From assembly GCF_030269365.1 (NCBI RefSeq), contig NZ_BSTF01000028.1, positions 1 through 64,000 on the forward strand: a DNA stretch of 64,000 bases, given 5' to 3'. The notes under the pieces were generated by a model, which worked only from the letters and a program-made list of their open reading frames with translations, had not been told where the DNA came from and made no database searches. The position numbers and the translations under genes are program-made. This DNA is from Lentzea sp. NBRC 102530 (GTDB lineage Bacteria > Actinomycetota > Actinomycetes > Mycobacteriales > Pseudonocardiaceae). Shown one piece after another: positions 42,910 through 50,857 of this stretch (its first letter is position 1; every line of letters begins with the position of its first letter).

Positions 42910-43110
42910 ATGTGGGCATGGTTTTTTCTCGGTTACGCGGGGTTCCTCGCAGTCCTGGTCGGCTACGCGGTGCACATCGCGCTGTCGTGCCCGGACTCGG
43001 ACCGCCGCAAGGACGCCTACCGCGTCCTCAAGCTGATCTGGGTGACGGCCACCGGGAGCAGCGGCGTGGTCATGCTCGGCATCCAGCTGCACACCCTGGG
43101 CCTGCTCTAA
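42910..43110 (+). CDS. Small two-TM membrane protein
   Basis: 66 aa; ATG with GGAG eight bases upstream. Helices at about residues 3-24 (FFLGYAGFLAVLVGYAVHIAL) and 43-63 are joined by a charged loop (DSDRRKDAY). No family recognised. Confidence 0.6.
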   Translation: MWAWFFLGYAGFLAVLVGYAVHIALSCPDSDRRKDAYRVLKLIWVTATGSSGVVMLGIQLHTLGLL

Positions 43111-43258
43111 GCACACTTCGATCCGTCCGGCCCGCGGGACGCGCTGACGCGCCTGCCCGGAGGCCGAAGGTGCGGCCCGGTACGCGGGCCGCACAAGACG
43201 TTCGAGTTCGCGGACCTGAACCGCAGGCACTCGACAACCGTCGTTACTCTTCGCGCTT

Positions 43259-43645
43259 ATGCGTAAGCAGAAAGTTGCTGTCGTCCTAGTCGGCTTGGTG
43301 GTGCTGTCCGGCTGCTCGATGACAGTGGAGGAGAAGTACCAGCACCTGCGCGATGTCGCTAACAAAGGCGCGGACGCGCACTTCGTGCTGGTCAACGAGA
43401 ACAAGCAGACGACCGAGGACGTGTGCACCGAGCACTACAAGGTGTTCGTTCCTGACGGCGCGCCCTTGGAAGACGGGACGAGCAGGGCGAACAACACCAA
43501 GGAGTGGGACGCGCTGTCGCTGGACTACTTCGTGGACAGCTGCGTCAAGGGCGAGCCGCGGGTGATCCAGAGCAGGTCGTCCTCCCCGTCCACGGTTCCG
43601 TCCAGCATGACCAGCGCGCCAGCCTCACCGGCTGCCGGACCCTGA
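43259..43645 (+). CDS. Putative lipoprotein
   Basis: 128 aa. A basic N terminus, hydrophobic core and lipobox LSGC (Cys at 19) indicate export and lipid anchoring outside the membrane. The mature part is hydrophilic with two further Cys that could form a disulfide, and a Ser/Pro-rich tail. Monocistronic, closed by the hairpin at 43762-43802. Confidence 0.75.
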   Translation: MRKQKVAVVLVGLVVLSGCSMTVEEKYQHLRDVANKGADAHFVLVNENKQTTEDVCTEHYKVFVPDGAPLEDGTSRANNTKEWDALSLDYFVDSCVKGEPRVIQSRSSSPSTVPSSMTSAPASPAAGP

Positions 43646-43761
43646 CACTCCAGGGCACTGCAAAAACCAGCGGTAGTCTTTCGACCAGCGCACGAGCAGA
43701 ACGACCCGGTCGGCGGCCGAGAGGCTGTTTCCCTTGCGGAAGAACGTTCTGCGGCTGTGCA

Positions 43762-43802
43762 GAAGGGGTTGCACCCGCGTGCCGTGCGGGTGCAACCCCT
43801 TC
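43762..43802. terminator. Perfect bidirectional hairpin terminator
   Basis: 17-bp arms (GAAGGGGTTGCACCCGC and complement) with a 7-base loop lie between the convergent lipoprotein gene and the minus-strand operon. Confidence 0.85.
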
Positions 43803-43808
43803 GTCGTG

Positions 43809-43988
43809 TCAGCGCTTGGTGTTCAGGCGCCAGATCAACACCACGACGAGCATGAGCGCGGTCGTGGTCAGCACCCTCGAGGTGGTGCTGAACTCGTCGG
43901 TGGTCCACGAGATGGCGCAGAGCGCGGTGGCCAGGATCGCGCACAGCATGGCCGCGCCGCGGCGCCGCCGGAACGCAGGCGCGGTCAT
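43809..43988 (-). CDS. Small two-TM protein (59 aa)
   Basis: The ATG overlaps the stop of the upstream gene (ATGA). The product begins MTAPAFRRRRGAAMLC with one membrane helix, then a short loop (TTDEFSTTSR) and a second helix (LMLVVVLIWRL). Coupling and hydrophobic pattern support a real gene. It ends the Nudix operon. Confidence 0.6.
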   Translation of the reverse strand: MTAPAFRRRRGAAMLCAILATALCAISWTTDEFSTTSRVLTTTALMLVVVLIWRLNTKR

Positions 43989-44431
43989 GAGCCCGTGCTC
44001 GTGGGCGGGCCGCTCTCGTCATCGAGGGTGCGATCCGGGAGCAGGCCACCGGCGCCGAACAGCGGCTTTCCCCATGCGCGGCAGATCTCGTCGGCGCGGG
44101 TCAGCCACTCTCGCCGGGTGTTGATGCCTTCCGTTGGCGTGCCCCAGATTTCGGCGATTTCGTCGGCGCGCAGCGGCCGGTCCCAGTCGTCAACGCCGAT
44201 CTGGTCGGGCTGCGGGGCGCGGTCGAGCAGCTTCAGCGCGGCCTCGCGGTCTTCGGGCACCGGGCAGGGCTGGCCGGGGAAGCGCGGCCGTGGCGCGAAG
44301 ATGGCCGCGATCCTGCGCTGCAGGTCGTCGTCCTCGGCTTCGGACGCGCGGACGTGCTGGCCGTAGCGTCCGCCGCGCTGGAGGTCGGCCTGGGCGGGAT
44401 GGGGGCGGGCGGGACGTGGTTCGTCGGACAT
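43985..44431 (-). CDS. Hypothetical hydrophilic protein
   Basis: 148 aa from the ATG at 44431. The N-terminal 40 residues are basic and disordered; the rest is helical (ADEICRAWGKPLFGAGG). Encoded between the HTH-Nudix gene and a small membrane protein. No family recognised. Confidence 0.55.
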   Translation of the reverse strand: MSDEPRPARPHPAQADLQRGGRYGQHVRASEAEDDDLQRRIAAIFAPRPRFPGQPCPVPEDREAALKLLDRAPQPDQIGVDDWDRPLRADEIAEIWGTPTEGINTRREWLTRADEICRAWGKPLFGAGGLLPDRTLDDESGPPTSTGS

Positions 44432-44460
44432 CAGGTTCCCTTCCACGATGGGGGCGGGGC

Positions 44461-45666
44461 TCAGCGGGTGGGCATGATCCCGTCGATCGGGCGTGCGCCG
44501 TCCGCGAGGGTCAGCAGCTGCCGGTGGCCGGGAGAGAGGGTGCCGCCGGCGGCCTCGATCTCGCGGGCGAGGGTGTCGGTGTCGGCGAACGGCCACCAGC
44601 GGCTTTCGATCGCGTCGTCCTGGCCGACGCTGTCGAGCTCGTCGTCGACCTCGAACTGGTGCGCCGTGGTGCATACCCAGGAGTGGTCGGTGGCGCGGTG
44701 GTCGGCGACGTAGAGCGCTTGCACGGCAACGGGTTTGGTGTCTTCGTCCAAAACGACCCGGGTTTCCTCGCGCAGTTCGCGCAGGACGGCCGTGTGTGGG
44801 TTCTCGCCGTCGTCGACCATGCCGCCGGGGGTGGCCCACCAGCCGTTGTCACCGCGCCGGATCAGCAGCACCTTGCGCGCGTCGCCGTGTCCGGTCGTGA
44901 CGATCGCGTCCACGGCCTCGTTCTCGTCCCACTTGGGCAGGTTGCGGCCGATGCGTCCGGTCCGGCCGGCGGGGTTGCGCGGCCAGCGGCGCTCGTCGAC
45001 CTCGAACGGGATGAGCGCCGTCCGCGCGCGACGGGTCATGTTCGGCACGTCGTTCGGAGTTTCGTAGGGCTCGGCTTTTCCCTGCTCCGCCAGCTCTTTG
45101 AGGTTCTGCCCCAGGTACCGGTCCGGGGTGATGTCCACCGGAATGTAGCCGGGCAGCGGGGCCGCCCAGGAGCGCGCGGCCGCCGGCACGGGGGCGCCGG
45201 GGTGGTCCTCCGGGCCGCGCTTGCCGGTGGCCCACAGCTCAGCAGGGTTGGGTGCCGCCTTGCACACCGCGTCGCGGCGGGTCTGGGCGGTGGCGCGCGG
45301 GATGCCCAGGACCGTGGCCAGCTGGCCGTAGGAGGCGCCTTCGCCCGCGTAGCCACGGAGGGTGGCGTGCAGGACTCCCTCGAGGAAGGCTTGCAGCTTC
45401 GTAGTGTCGGACAGGACCCAGGTGTGCCAGATGGGTGCGCTGGAGACTGGCCGGTCCTTCATGCTGCCGGAGCTGCGGATCTCCTCCAGCGTCACGTCCG
45501 GATCGTGGCCGGTGCGCAGCGCCGCGAGGGCCACCAGGACGGTGTCCACCGCCTCCGCGATCGTGTAAGCGTCCGGGCCGAGCGCGTCGGCCTGGTCGGG
45601 GGTCAAGCTCATCACCAGGTCCAGCCCGCCGCGTTTGGTGCCCTCGCCCGTGTAGTCCCGCAGCAT
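44461..45666 (-). CDS. HTH-Nudix fusion (NUDT9-like ADP-ribose pyrophosphatase domain)
   Basis: 401 aa. Residues 1-150 are a helical N-terminal domain ending in an HTH-like segment (YGQLATVLGIPRATAQTRRD). Residues about 225-400 are Nudix: the NUDT9-type lead-in RNPAGRTGRIGRNLPKWDEN, then the box GGMVDDGENPHTAVLRELRE with EET, i.e. Gx5Ex7REUxEE. NUDT9-type enzymes cleave ADP-ribose to AMP and ribose phosphate. The fusion suggests a regulator sensing NAD breakdown or a nucleotide signal (inference). Confidence 0.8.
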   Translation of the reverse strand: MLRDYTGEGTKRGGLDLVMSLTPDQADALGPDAYTIAEAVDTVLVALAALRTGHDPDVTLEEIRSSGSMKDRPVSSAPIWHTWVLSDTTKLQAFLEGVLHATLRGYAGEGASYGQLATVLGIPRATAQTRRDAVCKAAPNPAELWATGKRGPEDHPGAPVPAAARSWAAPLPGYIPVDITPDRYLGQNLKELAEQGKAEPYETPNDVPNMTRRARTALIPFEVDERRWPRNPAGRTGRIGRNLPKWDENEAVDAIVTTGHGDARKVLLIRRGDNGWWATPGGMVDDGENPHTAVLRELREETRVVLDEDTKPVAVQALYVADHRATDHSWVCTTAHQFEVDDELDSVGQDDAIESRWWPFADTDTLAREIEAAGGTLSPGHRQLLTLADGARPIDGIMPTR

Positions 45667-45743
45667 CCCGCCACCCTTCGTTGTATGGGATTGAATACAG
45701 CAACTGTATCTATGTCCATACAAGATGAGCAAGTGTCGCCGTG

Positions 45744-46313
45744 TCACGGGTACCGAACGTGCATCGTCTGGCCACCTGGATGGGTGAGCAGGACCGACAA
45801 GGTGCGTTGGCCGGCGGGCCACCGTGCGACGGCCGTGCTCGCGCGCAGCTCGCCCAACACCCTGGAGGCGGGGACGGAGCCGAGCAGCAGTGGGATCGTG
45901 GACGGCGTCATCAGCGACCTCGTGGCAGGTACCGGCGCCCACAGCTGCCGCACGGGCGCGATCAGCCCGCGGGCGCGCAGGAACAGCGTCTCGTCGACTG
46001 CGGTGTGCACCTCGGCCTGCGAGCCGAGCGCGGCCTGCAGGAGCTCGCGCGAGGGAACCGGCTTGCCCGCGGCCGCCAGCTCGACTTCGGCGAGCAGCAG
46101 GTCACCGGCGCGCAGGTGGGCGAGCAGCTGCCCGGCGGCGAACAGCTGGCCATCGGTCCACTCGCCGTCCCGGGGCCACCCGAGCACGTCGACCAGTGGC
46201 GATGCGGCGTTGGCGCGCAGCCACTCGGCTACGTCGTCGAGCCGCGCGGCGAAGGCCGGGTTCGCGCGCCATTGGCGTCCCTGGACCTCTGCCAGCTGCT
46301 CGTCAGGGCTCAT
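45744..46313 (-). CDS. Hypothetical protein
   Basis: 189 aa from the ATG at 46313. Ala/Leu-rich helices, no membrane span, no motif recognised. Divergent from the HTH gene at 46477, with two palindromes between them, so the HTH protein may control it. Confidence 0.55.
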   Translation of the reverse strand: MSPDEQLAEVQGRQWRANPAFAARLDDVAEWLRANAASPLVDVLGWPRDGEWTDGQLFAAGQLLAHLRAGDLLLAEVELAAAGKPVPSRELLQAALGSQAEVHTAVDETLFLRARGLIAPVRQLWAPVPATRSLMTPSTIPLLLGSVPASRVLGELRASTAVARWPAGQRTLSVLLTHPGGQTMHVRYP

Positions 46314-46386
46314 GTCTGGACCGTACGGCGAACAGCGATCCGAGCTCGTCGAGCTCGTCGACGGCGTTCATTGCTTCGAGGGCATC

Positions 46387-46402
46387 ACAATCACTGTGAT
46401 TC
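46387..46402. promoter_or_regulatory. Short palindrome
   Basis: AATCAC, one base, GTGATT: perfect 6-bp half-sites between the divergent genes, about 20 bp from a second, larger palindrome. Confidence 0.4.
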
Positions 46403-46421
46403 ACCCCTTCTACCTGGGAAT

Positions 46422-46448
46422 GCTTGATTTTATGTACTAAAATCAAGC
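46422..46448. promoter_or_regulatory. Palindromic operator, 11-bp arms
   Basis: GCTTGATTTTA, five bases, TAAAATCAAGC. It is AT-rich in a GC-rich context and sits about 30 bp before the HTH gene start, overlapping its likely promoter. Strong candidate for autoregulation. Confidence 0.65.
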
Positions 46449-46476
46449 GCGTTCCGGAGACGTGCGGAGGTGTGCG

Positions 46477-46929
46477 ATGAGCAAGACCGCGTTCCTGGAG
46501 AAAGAACGTGCGCGGATCACCGACGAGTTCGCCACGGTGGAACGTCTCGAAGGCCTCGCCGATGATCTGTCCGGCGAGCCGCTGGCCGAGCTGCAGGACA
46601 TCGTCCACACGCTGCTCGGCCGGATTCCGCCTGTCCGGGTGCAGATCGCCGCCGGCTTGTTGTGCCTGGCGCAGTCGACCGTGAGCCGGTGGGCGAACGC
46701 CGGCCTGCTCGCCCAGGTCGACGTGCCGAACTCCTCTGTGGTGCACCTGGATCCGCACCACCTGCACGAGGTGATGCACCTGCTGCGGGCCGTGCGCGAC
46801 AAGGGCGAGAAGAACCCGGACTTCACCAAACACCTGCGCTGGGCCCTGCAGGACCGTCAGCTCGCGCAGAGCCACGCCGTGACGCAGGGCCTGGCCGAGC
46901 TCGACCGTGGTGAGTACGTCGACCTGTAG
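46477..46929 (+). CDS. MerR/excisionase-like HTH regulator
   Basis: 150 aa; the ATG at 46477 has GGAGG six bases upstream. The HTH (AAGLLCLAQSTVSRWANAGLL, about residues 54-74) has the spacing of MerR/Xis-type DNA-binding motifs. The flanking helices may dimerise. It probably binds the palindrome at 46422-46448 and could be an antitoxin-like or excisionase-like factor; neither is proven. Confidence 0.65.
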   Translation: MSKTAFLEKERARITDEFATVERLEGLADDLSGEPLAELQDIVHTLLGRIPPVRVQIAAGLLCLAQSTVSRWANAGLLAQVDVPNSSVVHLDPHHLHEVMHLLRAVRDKGEKNPDFTKHLRWALQDRQLAQSHAVTQGLAELDRGEYVDL

Positions 46930-46959
46930 CCGTCCTGCCGCGCGACGTCGCACGGCTCG

Positions 46960-47370
46960 TCAGGGCTTTGTCGCGCGCGGAATGGCGTCGGTGTTGGTGC
47001 GGCTCCATCCCTTCGCCAGTGGGCCGCCGTTGCGCTGGTTCCGCGGCACGAACCCCGCCCGTTCGGGGTATAGGCGCTCGATCGGTACCGGTTCCGGTGC
47101 GCGCCTGCGGGCGGGAGTTCGGCGCTGCTGGCCAGGTTCCGGTTTGGGTTCGCCTGAGCGGGCGCGGTGCATCGTCGCGATCGGCCTGCCCAGCTTCAGC
47201 TTTGCCGCCCCAGGCTTGGACTCCACCCGGCGGCACGGCTGACCGGCGACCGAGTAGCACACCGGGCATTGCTTGTCGTTGCGCTGCAAGGGAGGCCTGC
47301 GGGGGATCCGCACGATCGACCCGCCCATCGAGGTACCGGTGTGGCCCTTCTTGCCTCGTGATCTCGGCAT
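46960..47370 (-). CDS. Basic zinc-binding hypothetical protein
   Basis: 136 aa, strongly basic. CPVCYSVAGQPCRR near residue 35 is a short zinc knuckle often seen in small actinomycete phage/plasmid proteins. Likely nucleic-acid binding. It lies 14 bp downstream of the next minus-strand gene. Confidence 0.55.
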   Translation of the reverse strand: MPRSRGKKGHTGTSMGGSIVRIPRRPPLQRNDKQCPVCYSVAGQPCRRVESKPGAAKLKLGRPIATMHRARSGEPKPEPGQQRRTPARRRAPEPVPIERLYPERAGFVPRNQRNGGPLAKGWSRTNTDAIPRATKP

Positions 47371-47383
47371 CGCTGCTCTCCCG

Positions 47384-47995
47384 TCAGGATCCGGAGTTGG
47401 TCTGCCGGAGCTGGGTGACCGCGGACGGGTCGAGCTCGGCGCGGATCGTCAGCTCGGCCGCGAGCTCCGGAGGCGCGCCGTAGAGCGCGCACACCTGGGC
47501 GGCCGCGCCGTCGAGCACCTCCTGCAGCGTCGGTGCGATCACGGCGTCGGAGTGGCTGGGCCAGCTGCCGGCGAACGAGCCGTCCGACCAGCTGACCAGC
47601 AGCCGGAACTCGACGATGGTCAGCGTCTTCCAGTTGAAGGACTTGGCCATTTCCACAGCAGGCGCGCTGGGGTGTTCGGCGCTGACGGTCCGGCTGTCGA
47701 TCCAGGCCTCGACCTGGGCGAGGTCGTCCGCGACGGTGTCGGAGTCGGTGACGTGGTCGTGGCAGTAGAACTGGCCCTGCGCGGTCACGTGCAGCACCAG
47801 CAGGCCTTCGCTGAACAACCCAAAGCTCCACGTCGGCCCGCCGCCGTGCAGGTCGAAGTGCCAGCCGTGGCGGCCGGAGAGCAGGGTGCCCAACTCCCGC
47901 CACCGGTCGAGCAGCTGCCAGCCGCCGCCGAACTGGCTACAGGTGGTCTCGTAGTCGGCGTCGAAGCCGACGCGGATGTGGTCCCAAGGACGCAT
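47384..47995 (-). CDS. Hypothetical protein
   Basis: 203 aa. Trp/His-rich with DHIRVGFDADYETTC, HGWHFDLHGGG and EFRLLVSWSDGSF. A beta-sandwich-like pattern, no signal peptide. Probably an operon with the zinc-knuckle gene. No family recognised. Confidence 0.55.
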   Translation of the reverse strand: MRPWDHIRVGFDADYETTCSQFGGGWQLLDRWRELGTLLSGRHGWHFDLHGGGPTWSFGLFSEGLLVLHVTAQGQFYCHDHVTDSDTVADDLAQVEAWIDSRTVSAEHPSAPAVEMAKSFNWKTLTIVEFRLLVSWSDGSFAGSWPSHSDAVIAPTLQEVLDGAAAQVCALYGAPPELAAELTIRAELDPSAVTQLRQTNSGS

Positions 47996-48185
47996 GCGGA
48001 AAGCGTAGGCACGCGGGCGCCGCCCCCATGCCTCCGCCGCGTCCCGGTAACCCGTTAGTGGACTACTTCCCTTACTCGTACAGGTCTTCGTCGTCGACCG
48101 CGAGGAAAACGTCGAAGTCGCAACAGATTCCGGCCCCGCGCGCCCTGCTGATCTTCGGCGCCAGAGGTGCTGGCAGGCTGTCGCG

Positions 48186-48614
48186 ATGGCTGTTCAGGTG
48201 CGAGCGAGCACGAGCGCGAGCCGGACGATCGCGTCGTTGCGCGGCAAGGACAAGACCGCGTACGAGCAGTGGCTCGCCCGGCTCAAGACGCAGGGCTGCG
48301 CGGCGATGAAGTACCGGCTCGCCGGCGAACGCCTCAACCACCTGTGCGTCAGCCACCTGCACGGCACCATGCGCGCGGTGGTGAGGTTTGAGTCCGCGAC
48401 GCGGGCGGCGATCGTTGCGATCGGCCCGCACGACCGCAAGTCCCCCAACGACATCTACACGCTGCTCTACGCCGCGCTCGGCACCGAGGACCCCGACGAC
48501 GACCGCACCAAGCCGGACTGCTGCGACAGCAGCGGCCTGCCGCCGATCTGGCAGGAGGCCGTCGACGTCGTCGACCAGGTCGACGCCATCGCGCGCCGGC
48601 AACGCCGCCGCTGA
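48186..48614 (+). CDS. RelE/ParE-like protein
   Basis: 142 aa. Residues about 25-85 (AYEQWLARLKTQGC, YRLAGERLNHLCVSHLHGTM, VRFES, IVAIGPHD) follow the order of RelE-superfamily toxins: two helices, an L-x-G turn, then beta strands ending in a polar loop. It has an unusual 60-aa C-terminal extension with a Cys pair. No antitoxin-like gene is adjacent, so activity as a toxin is uncertain. Confidence 0.5.
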   Translation: MAVQVRASTSASRTIASLRGKDKTAYEQWLARLKTQGCAAMKYRLAGERLNHLCVSHLHGTMRAVVRFESATRAAIVAIGPHDRKSPNDIYTLLYAALGTEDPDDDRTKPDCCDSSGLPPIWQEAVDVVDQVDAIARRQRRR

Positions 48615-48659
48615 CAAGCTCCCTGGTCGACGCCCGACGGCGCAGCCGCGCCCCGGCGG

Positions 48660-49166
48660 TCAGCTCGCCAACACCGGGCGCGGTGCGCGGGCCGCGGCGG
48701 TGACGAGCTCGAGCACGGCCTCGACGGTGCCGGGCAACGTCGTGCGCACGGGCACGCCCTCCTGACCGGCGACGAAGACCAGGTACCGGTTGCGCTCCGG
48801 GTTCGGGCAGGTCTTCGGGACTCCCAGCACGACCCGGCGGCCGCGGCCGACGTCGAAGCCGAACTCGACGTTCGTCGTGTAACCGGGCAGCGTGATGATG
48901 TCGCGCGGAATCCAGTAGAGAACGACCGTGGCGCGGGCCCGTGCCACGCACTCCCAGCCGACCTGGTCCTCGTAACGGTCCGCGCGCACACCGCCGCGGG
49001 ACTCCGGGGTCAACACGGTCAGCGAGCCTGTCGACTGCGCGCGGAGCTCGTCGACCGCCGCCGGCCGCCACGACTCGACCCCGGACCCGGCGTGTGCGGA
49101 CGGACCCGCGAGGAACACCGCTGGACCTTCGGGGATGGGCTCGCGCGCCCACACGACGCTGATCAC
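48660..49166 (-). CDS. Nucleoside 2-deoxyribosyltransferase-like protein
   Basis: 168 aa from a GTG overlapping the HIT stop (GTGA). Motifs: AVFLAGPS at the first strand, SWRPAAVDELR, VLYWIPRD, and NVEFGFDVGRGRRVVLGVP with the Glu expected for the nucleophile region. This fold cleaves N-glycosidic bonds of nucleosides or modified nucleotides. Its coupling to a HIT enzyme suggests a nucleotide salvage or detoxification pair. Confidence 0.75.
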   Translation of the reverse strand: MISVVWAREPIPEGPAVFLAGPSAHAGSGVESWRPAAVDELRAQSTGSLTVLTPESRGGVRADRYEDQVGWECVARARATVVLYWIPRDIITLPGYTTNVEFGFDVGRGRRVVLGVPKTCPNPERNRYLVFVAGQEGVPVRTTLPGTVEAVLELVTAAARAPRPVLAS

Positions 49167-49564
49167 GCCGCCTCCTGCAGCGGCTGCGGCCACGGCATGA
49201 GCAGCCGGTCACCCAGCCGCCTGCGCAGCACGTGCTTGTGGAGGTGCGGGACGGTCTGCCCGCCGACCGGGCCGACGTTGTAGATCAGGTTCGCGTCGGT
49301 CCAGCCGAGCTCGGCTGCCAGCTGGGCGCCGCGGGTGGACACCATGCCGGTGATCACCGGGTCCTCGATCGCCGTGGCGACGTGCACGCGCGGGAGGACG
49401 AGGACGTGGTCGCCACGCTCGCCGACGCCTCCGCGCGGCAGGATTGCGAGGGCGTCGGCCCACTCCCGCACGATCGTGGCCGGGAGCTCGCCGGCGACGA
49501 TGCCGCAGAAAGGGCAGTCAGCGCGGGCGTCCGGCTCGATGGAGCGCGTGGTCGTCGTGGTCAT
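49163..49564 (-). CDS. HIT-family nucleotide hydrolase/transferase
   Basis: 133 aa. N-terminal zinc-type CPFC (residues 17-20) and the histidine triad HLHKHV (about 107-112) define the HIT family (adenosine or diadenosine polyphosphate hydrolases and relatives). It is translationally coupled to the deoxyribosyltransferase-like gene. The exact substrate cannot be told. Confidence 0.88.
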   Translation of the reverse strand: MTTTTTRSIEPDARADCPFCGIVAGELPATIVREWADALAILPRGGVGERGDHVLVLPRVHVATAIEDPVITGMVSTRGAQLAAELGWTDANLIYNVGPVGGQTVPHLHKHVLRRRLGDRLLMPWPQPLQEAA

Positions 49565-49691
49565 GTCACAACGGTGCGGTGCGCGGCACCGGCCTAGGTA
49601 GGTGTTGCCCGTTGACCTCCTCGAAGGTCAACGGGAGATGTTCGTCGTGATGACGGCTGGCTGATTCCTCGATGACCGCCTCGCTCAACCA

Positions 49692-49730
49692 CCGCGGCCC
49701 CGCCCAAACTCACGTCGGGCGGGGCCGCGG
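49692..49730. terminator. Perfect GC hairpin
   Basis: 14-bp arms CCGCGGCCCCGCCC/GGGCGGGGCCGCGG with an 11-base loop lie downstream of the minus-strand gene at 49750. Confidence 0.75.
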
Positions 49731-49749
49731 TGTGTCGCGCTGGACCGTC

Positions 49750-50349
49750 TCAGGTGGTGGCTTCCGAGATCCACCGATCGAGCGTGGGGCGTGAGATGGC
49801 GGCCGCGCTGGCGATGTCGCGTTTCTGCTGGCCCTGCTTCCAGGCTGCGACGGCGAGGAACTTGAGCTGAGGAGCGGCGTCGGCGAGGTGGTGCAGCGCG
49901 GCGCGGCCGCACAGCTCGATCCACGCGGTGCGCAGCAGGACCGGGTCGGTGCCGGAAACGACGCGCACGAGGTGACCGCAGGCAGCCATGTACTCCGGGC
50001 CGGTCTTGCGCAGGCACGTCGCGAGTTCGCGGTACGGCGACCGGTCGGTGGTGGTGACGAGAGCGAGCTGGCGGGCGATCTTGAGCCTGTCGTTGAGCGG
50101 CATGGGCCACGACAGGGCGCGTGCCGCGGCACGGACGTCGGCGGCGTACTCCTCGTCGGCTCCCTCGGCGAGGTAGCCAGCGGCCAGTGCGGCCGCGACG
50201 ACCAACTCGCTGTCGCGCCGGTCGTCGGTATCGAACCTGTTGCCAACGGCGTGGTGGGCTGCTTTGACGGTGTACCCGCTCAGCTCGTCGGCCATGGCGG
50301 AGCCGGCGGCCAGCAGCCACGTGCGGGCATGCTCGTGGTATTCGCGCAT
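49750..50349 (-). CDS. Hypothetical protein with C-terminal HTH
   Basis: 199 aa from the ATG at 50349 (a GTG two codons upstream is possible). Helical throughout. The last 30 residues (KQGQQKRDIASAAAISRPTLDRW) form a clear helix-turn-helix. It overlaps or abuts the upstream gene, so both form an operon under the GTAA-N6-TTAC sites. Confidence 0.6.
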   Translation of the reverse strand: MREYHEHARTWLLAAGSAMADELSGYTVKAAHHAVGNRFDTDDRRDSELVVAAALAAGYLAEGADEEYAADVRAAARALSWPMPLNDRLKIARQLALVTTTDRSPYRELATCLRKTGPEYMAACGHLVRVVSGTDPVLLRTAWIELCGRAALHHLADAAPQLKFLAVAAWKQGQQKRDIASAAAISRPTLDRWISEATT

Positions 50350-50357
50350 CGTCACGG

Positions 50358-50786
50358 CTACCGCCCCCCGGCGGCGATGAGGATGTCGAGCTCGTCGGGG
50401 CGGTCCTCCTGCTCGCGGTCCACCGCGGCGAGGATCGCGAGCTCGTCGGCGAGTGCGAGCTGCGGGCGGTCGGGGCGGTCGAAGCTGCGCAGCGCCACGA
50501 GCTGGCTGGCGAGGCGGCGGGCGGCACCGGGATGCTGCTCGACGGTCAGGGCGTCGGTGATCGCCGTCAGCTCGACCTGCACTTCGCGTTCGGTGGCGCG
50601 CTGGTCGGCCCACCGCCGGGACCAATGGACCCATGCGTTGTCGGGCAGGGGGCCGCAGCAGCGGTGCTCGGGGTCGTAGATCCGCTCGACGAGCCGACCG
50701 TCGAGGTCGAACCACATCCTCCAGCCGGGTGCGTTCGCGTTGATGGCCCGCGTCATGCGTCGCGCTGCTGTCGTCACCGTAGTCAT
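50358..50786 (-). CDS. Hypothetical protein
   Basis: 142 aa from the ATG at 50786. The N-terminal part (MWFDLDGRLVERIYDPEHRCC) is beta-rich and the C-terminal part acidic-helical. The start codon lies directly against the operator at 50787-50831, so expression is probably tightly repressed by a binding protein. No family recognised. Confidence 0.55.
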   Translation of the reverse strand: MTTVTTAARRMTRAINANAPGWRMWFDLDGRLVERIYDPEHRCCGPLPDNAWVHWSRRWADQRATEREVQVELTAITDALTVEQHPGAARRLASQLVALRSFDRPDRPQLALADELAILAAVDREQEDRPDELDILIAAGGR

Positions 50787-50831
50787 GTAAATAAAGTTAC
50801 ACAGGAAGTGCCTGCATGTAAAGTTCGTTAC
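50787..50831. promoter_or_regulatory. Two GTAA-N6-TTAC operators
   Basis: Identical half-sites occur at 50787-50800 and 50818-50831, exactly 31 bp (three helical turns) apart, both within ATGTAAA-N4-GTTAC. AT-rich, immediately upstream of the start codon at 50786. Typical of cooperative repressor binding. Confidence 0.65.
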
Positions 50832-50857
50832 TTGCATGCCGTGGTCTCGGGATTGCT

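Noticed and set aside
48186-48614. Complete toxin-antitoxin pair around the RelE-like gene
   Set aside because: No small antitoxin-like gene overlaps or abuts it on the same strand, so only the single gene is reported.
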